Origin: Arthrobotrys musiformis
Lineage: Eukaryota > Ascomycota > Orbiliomycetes > Orbiliales > Orbiliaceae
Direction: 5' to 3'
Assembly: GCA_036971715.1 (NCBI GenBank)
Contig: JAVHJL010000001.1
Coordinates: 4,588,001 to 4,652,000 of the forward strand
Length of the DNA stretch: 64,000 bases
The notes under the pieces were generated by a model, which saw only the letters and a program-made list of their open reading frames with translations, was not told the origin of the DNA and made no database searches. Shown here piece by piece: positions 57,748 through 64,000 of this stretch; position 1 is the stretch's first letter, and the number at the start of each line of letters is the position of its first letter. The translations under genes and the position numbers were made by a program.

Positions 57748-59594
57748 ATGGGAAACGCGCCTTCGAAGAAAGCGGGCTCGAATGGAATACTAGGGAATTC
57801 ATCTTCGGCCTCGCTGGGGAAAGACGCCAACGATCAGGATAACGCCGAGAGCACATCTACATCCAAGTCGTTGCGTGGGTCTTTGAGGTCTAAGATCGCA
57901 GGTTCGTCTAAGGACAAGGACAGGGATAATAGTACTCTCAGTCCGTCTGCAGCTAGCACGGTTGTTTCCTTGGATAAGGCCGATAGCGCTTCAATCCGCT
58001 CTGCAAAGTCTCAACGGTCAACTTCGGTCCAACAAAACCATGGTGCACCTGTATCTCCCGTTGCCGCCACACCCACGGCCGAGAAGTCCTCTACTCCACC
58101 GACCTCTCCGACGGACGATTCAACATTAGGTCCAACGTCGCCGGTTAGTGAAGGTGGTAAGGTTCCTTCTCCGCCCCCGTCTCCATCCCAGAGTCGGTCA
58201 CTGGGCAAAGGCCATCACGCTTTGGACGAACCGACTGGAGAGGTCGGTAAGGTTTCAGATAAGCCCGCCGGTCAAGCCGGCCATACGGCCACGGATACAA
58301 CTCATCAGACCCCCAAGGAGCCCATTCTAATCAGACCTGCCGGATCACTCCCTGTTACCCTTGGAAAGGATATCGCGGAGGAAAGCCCTGGAGGTCACTC
58401 TCAATTTGGAATGTCGGCCTTAAACCCACTGGATCTCGATGAAATGATCACTCGCCTGTTGGATGCTGGATATGCCGGAAAGGTCACCAAGACCGTCTGT
58501 CTTAAAAATGCTGAGATCACCGCAATCTGCTCGGCTGCTCGCCAGGTCTTCCTTAGCCAGCCATCGCTTATTGAACTCAAGGCCCCGGTAAAAATTGTTG
58601 GTGATGTCCACGGCCAGTACACCGACATGCTAAGAATGTTTGAAATGTGTGGGTTCCCACCTAGCTCAAACTTTTTGTTCTTGGGAGATTACGTAGATCG
58701 AGGGAAGCAGAGCCTTGAAACAATCCTGTTGCTTCTATGCTACAAACTAAAGTATCCGGAAAACTTCTTCCTTTTGAGGGGGAACCACGAATGTGCTAAT
58801 GTTACAAGAGGTAGCCCTCTACCCCCTCCAAAAATAAGTGCAAATGGATGCTGATTGATGTTTCCCGTGACAGTGTACGGTTTCTACGACGAGTGCAAAC
58901 GACGGTGCAACGTCAAAATCTGGAAGACTTTTGTTGATACTTTTAACACGCTCCCCATAGCTGCCGTGGTTGCTGGAAAGATCTTTTGCGTACACGGGGG
59001 CCTTTCTCCCTCGCTATCCCACATGGACGACATCCGGAATATCGCTCGACCGACTGACGTCCCCGACTATGGATTGCTTAACGATCTCCTTTGGTCCGAC
59101 CCAGCTGACATGCAGAACGATTGGGAAGAGAATGAACGGGGCGTTAGTTACTGCTTCGGGAAGAAGGTCATTCTGGAGTTCCTACAGAGACATGATTTTG
59201 ATTTGGTTTGTCGGGCCCATATGGTTGTCGAGGATGGTTACGAGTTCTTCAACGATAGGACATTAGTGACGGTATTCTCGGCTCCGAACGTACGTTCCCA
59301 CTTTCTCCATTTCCGGACATATTGACAACAGCTAAACTAACAATTGTTTTTAGTACTGTGGAGAGTTCGATAATTGGGGCGCTGTTATGTCCGTGTCTCC
59401 GGAGCTTCTTTGCAGCTTCGAGCTCATCAAGCCTTTGGATTCCGCAGCACTGAAAAGTCATATTAAGAAGGGTCGGAATAAGAGAAACTCTCTTTACCCA
59501 CAGTCCCCTGTAAGAGACCCCCCGCTAAATTCCTCCGTTATGGTAAACTAATATTGTTGAATAGCCTGTTACCCGAGGCCCGCAATCTTTCTAG
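57748..59594 (+). CDS. PPZ1: PPZ-type serine/threonine protein phosphatase
   Basis: Four exons (57748-58810, 58874-59289, 59354-59509, 59565-59594) give 554 residues. MGNAPSKK is an N-myristoylation signal. Residues 10-215 are disordered, Ser/Thr/Pro-rich, as in all PPZ enzymes. The catalytic domain shows the metal and active-site motifs in order: GDVHGQY, GDYVDRG, GNHECANVTR, VYGFYDECKRR, CVHGGLSP, RAHMV and SAPNYCGEFDN. The ECANVTRVYGFYDECKRRCN stretch is PPZ rather than PP1. Known roles of the family are monovalent cation homeostasis, cell-wall integrity and cell cycle, with regulation by Hal3-type subunits. The last exon is short (PVTRGPQSF); reading through that intron would instead add 14 residues, so the exact C-terminus is less sure. 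Confidence 0.95.
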
Positions 59595-60695
59595 ATTTGC
59601 TTTTCCCCCAGGATCTTCTGGTGACACTCTCACTCTACTCTTTTCATCCAACCTTACTCTTCTTTTAGCTGAGCACTTTCTCCCTTCCCCCCCTCCTTTC
59701 GTAGTATCCGCCTTCCTGATTAATAAAATGACTTGTGTACCCCGAGATCTTGCGTCGTTTCCCGTTGTATGTCAACAAAATGGGTAGTGTTCAGTTTTTT
59801 GAGTGGCTTATTTTAGTGGTTTACAGCTGTTGTTTTTGGATATCCGTTGTCTGGTGCCAGTTTGTTTCATTTCGGTCCTTTCGTCAGTGTATTGGTTTTC
59901 TTGATGCTGGGAGATAACGGGTAAATTTCTCCTTTTCCTCCTACGGTTATTTCTTTGGTACTGGGAGCTAGCTGGCGATTGTTCTTTAAACTTTGTTTTT
60001 TTTTCTCTTCGGCTTTATATACAGCAGTTCGGGGTTTCTCTTTTTTTTTTTTGTTTTTCTTCCACACACACGCTCCCTCTCTTTCTTTCCCTCCCTTTTT
60101 TTTTTTGTTTTTTTTTGGTTTCTCAATTAGAAACTTCGTCTTCGTGTACTGGAGTAATACAAAGCGGAGCTTTAATCGGGGAACATCTCGTCTTTCTTCT
60201 AGGGTATGATGGTATGAACGGGGGTGGAGGTGTGATTTTTTGTTCTTTTCCTCCTCTCGGTGTAGTGGAGCGGCTGTTCAGCTTGTTATTCTTTTCGTAT
60301 ACGTATCTAGACTTGACATTTCGTCTACACCTTGTTTTTGCATGTTACTCCCTCTCCTTTCCTTTTTCTCTCTGCTCTGGTTTTAATAGACTTCATTTCT
60401 TATTTATTTATATATCTTTGTTTTGGAGAATATTCTTGGGGTTGTAATTGAGTTAGTTTGATTAGGTTGGTTGGTTGGTATACTTGCGAGGGGTATCAAT
60501 ACACTTCCGTTGCCTCATTGGGGTCTCTAAAATAACTATGATTTTTAAATTTAGCCATCGGTCGTAATAATGTGCATGTAAACTGCCAGCTCGATCTTAA
60601 GTACATGTATCCATCCATTCAATAAAAAAACGACGCCAAACCGGTGATAATACACTCCACTTCGGTAATAAAACCCAATACAATGATAAACCAGC
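59595..60695. other. T-rich 3' flank of PPZ gene and intergenic region
   Basis: This is T/CT-rich sequence with several T-runs (around 60043-60052 and 60097-60117). It holds the 3' UTR of the PPZ gene and the 3' side of the minus-strand gene at 60696. No gene is seen. Confidence 0.45.
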
Positions 60696-61598
60696 TCAAG
60701 CGAACATATACTCAACCGCCGAATAACCGATGTAACAAACGAATCTATGCATCCGCGCCCAGAGGATCATGATCCAAACCGTACCCTTCCACGCCGTGAC
60801 CGCTAACCAACACCCCGCGGCGGATATAATTATTGTCCGGATGTATTTCCGCATATTCCGTGCGGATGGGGAGGTGAGGGATTGGGATAGTGCGATGGAG
60901 GTGGTGGTTAGGAGGATGGCTTGGAGGAGGTATATTGCGCCGAGGGTTATGGTTTCTTTGTCGTAGGTTTTGAGGATTTGGGGGGATTCCAGGCGGGTGA
61001 GGTCGGAGAGGGTGTTGTGGGTTGTGGTGATGAGGCGGAGGGTGTAGATTGAGGCGAAGAGGGTGGTGGGGAGGTATATTATTTTTGTCAGGGTCCTACG
61101 CATTGGATTGTTGTGGGTGAGGAGGAGGGATGTGAGGGATAGTGCGGTTTGGAAGAGGAGCATTGTGCATTCCTGGCGGGATTTGATGGTGGGCGGGTCG
61201 ATGAGGTTTAGGTTGGGTTTGAAGTCGTATGTAGTTAGCGGGGAGGGGATTTGTAGGATTGTGATGGCGGATGGCGGCGGGGGGATGTTGGCGGTGGGTC
61301 TGAGGCCGATGATGCCGGGGATTAAAACCTCGCGGGGGAGTTTGAGGGCCTGCGTGGACCAGGGGTTCGGGAGGGTGATGAATGAGGCGTAGGTGTTGGA
61401 GCTGTGTGCCTCTGCTGGTAGTCCTTCGCGCGGGGAGGCGTAGACTGTGACCCCTCTGTTTTGACTGGTTTGGAGGGGCTTGATGAGGGCGATGCCGCGG
61501 TGGAGGGATTTGAACTGCTTTATTGGGGTTCTGTGTTTCGTGGTCACTTCTTCTTCTCCGTCCATTTTTGCAGAGGCTGTTTTGGGGGGGTATTCCAT
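60696..61598 (-). CDS. predicted membrane protein of unknown function
   Basis: This is a single-exon ORF of 300 residues starting MEYPPKTASAKMDGEEEV. The first about 125 residues are soluble, Pro-rich (LRPTANIPPPPSAITILQIP). Four hydrophobic segments follow at about 145-160 (LLFQTALSLTSLLL), 170-190 (IIYLPTTLFASIYTLRLI), 222-242 (LGAIYLLQAILLTTTSIAL) and 260-285 (TIIISAAGCWLAVTAWKG...IMILWA). I do not recognise the family. The long frame with sensible helices supports it, but an extra upstream exon cannot be excluded. Confidence 0.55.
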   Translation of the reverse strand: MEYPPKTASAKMDGEEEVTTKHRTPIKQFKSLHRGIALIKPLQTSQNRGVTVYASPREGLPAEAHSSNTYASFITLPNPWSTQALKLPREVLIPGIIGLRPTANIPPPPSAITILQIPSPLTTYDFKPNLNLIDPPTIKSRQECTMLLFQTALSLTSLLLTHNNPMRRTLTKIIYLPTTLFASIYTLRLITTTHNTLSDLTRLESPQILKTYDKETITLGAIYLLQAILLTTTSIALSQSLTSPSARNMRKYIRTIIISAAGCWLAVTAWKGTVWIMILWARMHRFVCYIGYSAVEYMFA

Positions 61599-62127
61599 CT
61601 CGACGGCGGTGTTGAGGACGCAAGTTGAAGCTGTGGAGAATGGCAGGCAAGCTGGTGCTGATACTGATGCTGGTATTGGGAACCTTGGCTGTTGTATTTA
61701 TGGACGGATTATGGAGTATCAGTGGATTTGCTATGGTAACTACTTGTGATTTAATTGGGGGTTATCAGTACCTCCAGATCCATGACAACAGAGTCGAGGG
61801 CATCGAAGCCCGTGAAGTGCAGCAGCAGCTGTGCGAGGCAGGTGAACAGGACTACGACCATCCTGTCTGATATCAATATGGTGGTGACCGGGTGAAGTGG
61901 ATGTTCAGGGTGAATGTGTGTGGTCAAGGGCTGTTGAAAGGAAAGAAGCCTTCTCGAGCCTGCTGGAACACTCTACAATTCATATACTCTCAAAGATATA
62001 TGGATTACAATGTTGCATTTTGGATGCCTCTGTGTTGCTTGTTCAATGCGCTCTATGAGGCTCGGGTATATCGGATAATATGTACAAATGATACTGAGAA
62101 TATTCTTACACCGTGGATCTATATACT
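61599..62127. other. intergenic region
   Basis: This lies between the start of the membrane-protein gene and the stop of the aspartyl-tRNA synthetase gene. Short plus-strand ORFs are present (61480-61870) but partly overlap the membrane-protein gene and look accidental. Confidence 0.4.
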
Positions 62128-64000
62128 CTAAGTGTGCTCGGGATTCTTCTCCTCAACGGCCTCTGCCTTCTCCTCGGTTTGGTTCTCTTCGTTCGCTGTT
62201 AATTGTTCTTCAACACTGACTTCCGGTGTGGACGGGGTCTCCTCAATGGTTTCTGCTGCAGCCTCTTCCTCTGCTGGGACTTCGACTGGCTCTTCCACCT
62301 CGCTAGTGTCTTTCAAAACCACATCCGATTCTCCGGGCACCTCGACTTCAATAGTTCCCTCCGTAGCCTCGCCTCCTTCGACATCAGGCACAACAGGAAC
62401 TTCCAAGGTTTCCTCTTTGGCAGAGGTAGCCGCCGTCTCCTGACCTTCCACCAGTTTATCCTTCAGCTCGATTCCATACTCCTCCAGCTGCCGGTCCGTC
62501 ACCACCCCCGGACTGCTCACAACCGGATCCTGCCCCTTATTATTCTTCGGAAACGCAATAACATCCCTAATACTCTCCCTCCCAGCCAATATCGCAATCA
62601 ACCTATCAAACCCAATCGCTAACCCCGCATGCGGCGGACACCCCGTCTCCAACATCTCGAGCAGATGCTTAAACGTCCCCATCTTCTCCGCCGGAACTTT
62701 TAGTATATCCTCCAGAATGGTGCGTTGTAACTCGGCCTCGTGGATTCTGGTGCTGCCGCCGCCGAGTTCGACGCCGTTCAGGACGATGTCGTAGTGGTGG
62801 CCTAGTGTTTTCCACGGTGATATCAGGAGGTTTTCGCGCGTGCTGAGGGTTGGGGAGGTGAACGGGTGGTGCGTGGATTTGTACCCCGCCGTGCCGGATT
62901 GGCCCGGTTCGTTTTCGGAGGGGTCGATGGGGGTGAAGAGGGGGAAGTGGGTGACCCAGAGGAATTGCCAGCCGACCAGTTGTTCCATCGCTCCGACTTG
63001 GATGAGTCTTTGGCATAGTTGTTTTCGGAGGAGACCCATGCTCGTTGAACCGCCCTGAGAACGTTAGATTGGTGTCATAATTTTAGAAAAGAAGGTAGAA
63101 CTTACGGGATTAAATTCCTTCTTCCGTCGACCGATGACGACGATGTGGTTTGTAGGCAAGAAGTTCTTGCTCGCCATAGCCCCTATGATTCTCTCCAGCT
63201 CCAGAGGCGACTCTTTGAGGAATGGCGCAACGCGGACTATCTGCTTCCTGATGTTATGGTAATCGAGCTCGTTCCCGGTTTTGAAGACTATGCATTCGGG
63301 GTTTTCGCCTCGGAGGGGTGCGAAGTCGCCGTCTGAGGGGTCGGACAGCGCTCGGACGATGTGGTTGAGTTTGGAGTTGCTGATGTCGCTGGGCTGAGTG
63401 ATCACCTCGTACTTCCATTGGCTGTGGATTGGTGTCCGAGCGGCGGCGGAATGCTGTTCTACGATCTTTTCGAATGGGCGGATCTGTGGTTTACATTGTT
63501 AGTTGACTGGGTCTGAGACTTGGATTCCTTTTTTTTTGGAAGGGGTCCTCACGGTCATCCCATATCGTGTATCCGGCTTATCAATTCCGTAGTGGCTGAT
63601 CGCATGGCTATAGCTGATCACGCGGAAATTGGGCAGCTTCACCCCGAGAACCTCGTACCAGATCCTCTTCAACAGACGTTCGATTGTTTTCTGCACAATG
63701 GTTCCATCCACAAACCCCATTTCCAGATCGAGTTGGGTGAACTCCGGTTGTCGGTCCGCTCTTAGATCCTCGTCTCGGAAGCATTTGGCGAGCTGGAAGT
63801 ACTTCAAAATTCCTCCGGCCATCAAGATCTGTTTATACTGCTGCGGGCTCTGGGGGAGAGCATACATCTGGCCGGGGGTTCTCGTCGGCACGAGGAATTC
63901 CCTGGCACCTTCTGGGGTCGATTTGAACAGCAACGGTGTCTCGACTTCCAGGAATCCCTCCTCGTCGAGGTGTTTTCTACAGATCTGTGAAACCTGATGA
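62128..64000 (-). CDS. MSD1: mitochondrial aspartyl-tRNA synthetase (5' part beyond window)
   Basis: Three exons are visible (64000-63553, 63483-63106, 63054-62128), open at the right edge. The enzyme charges tRNA-Asp in mitochondria. Class II motif 2 is FRDEDLRADRQPEFTQLDLE, preceded by FLVPTRTPGQMYALPQSPQQ. The bacterial-type insertion domain follows. Then come WVTHFPLF, the GVELGGGSTRIHE stretch and motif 3, GLAIGFDRLIAILAG, with RDVIAFPKNNKG. These are the marks of bacterial/mitochondrial AspRS (AspS type), not the cytosolic enzyme. After EYGIELKDKL, where such enzymes usually end, a tail of about 110 residues follows, made mainly of Glu, Val, Pro, Thr and Ala. The junctions are fixed by the conserved motifs. 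Confidence 0.93.

Overview
The window is nuclear DNA of a filamentous ascomycete (Pezizomycotina). The signs are short introns (about 43-240 nt) with GTRNGT donors and CTAAC/CTAAT branch sites, a Kex2-processed alpha-factor-type pheromone precursor, a fungal PPZ phosphatase with a myristoylation signal, a fungal rhodopsin-domain (PTH11-like) membrane protein, and CPF-type C2H2 zinc-finger proteins. I cannot fix the class from sequence alone. Gene density is low, roughly one gene per 4 kb, with several 3-4.6 kb stretches in which I find no gene.\n\nLayout. 1-6.5 kb: the 3' end of an unrecognised gene, then three minus-strand genes: folylpolyglutamate synthase and two unrecognised conserved-looking proteins. 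8.4-11 kb: an Ala/Pro-rich orphan gene behind a TATA box and a long pyrimidine-rich leader. 12.5-20 kb: a tandem pair of paralogous zinc-finger proteins that also share a C-terminal domain I cannot name. 21-23 kb: an FBXO31-like F-box protein. 24.3-26 kb: a second acidic/Pro-rich orphan gene with the same promoter and leader style. 29.7-30.5 kb: the pheromone precursor. 30.5-44.6 kb: mostly gene-free, with a possible small secreted protein and the rhodopsin-domain protein. 44.6-48.5 kb: two secreted proteins flanking a dual-specificity phosphatase. 52-54 kb: a secreted M28 aminopeptidase. 57.7-59.6 kb: PPZ phosphatase. 60.7-64 kb: a small membrane protein and a mitochondrial aspartyl-tRNA synthetase that runs off the right edge.\n\nThe most unusual signal is in the two orphan genes (9162-10999 and 24705-25997). 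Their coding sequences are packed with consecutive, often directly abutting, perfect or nearly perfect stem-loops. One is a composite 79-nt hairpin (25399-25477), and another nests an 8-bp stem around a 16-bp stem (25343-25398). Every single non-Watson-Crick pair I found inside these stems is G.U on the sense strand and none is C.A, which points to pairing in the mRNA. The two predicted proteins are not similar to each other, but both genes have a TATA box, a CT-rich leader and a T-run about 25-30 nt after the stop. A weaker hairpin cluster without a convincing ORF lies at 50434-51263. I know of no described gene class defined this way.\n\nThe genes look like a normal mixture: housekeeping (folate, mitochondrial translation, signalling phosphatases), secretion and mating. 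I see no biosynthetic cluster and no recognisable transposon ORF. Exon structures below were built by hand from splice signals, and most multi-exon models close in frame.
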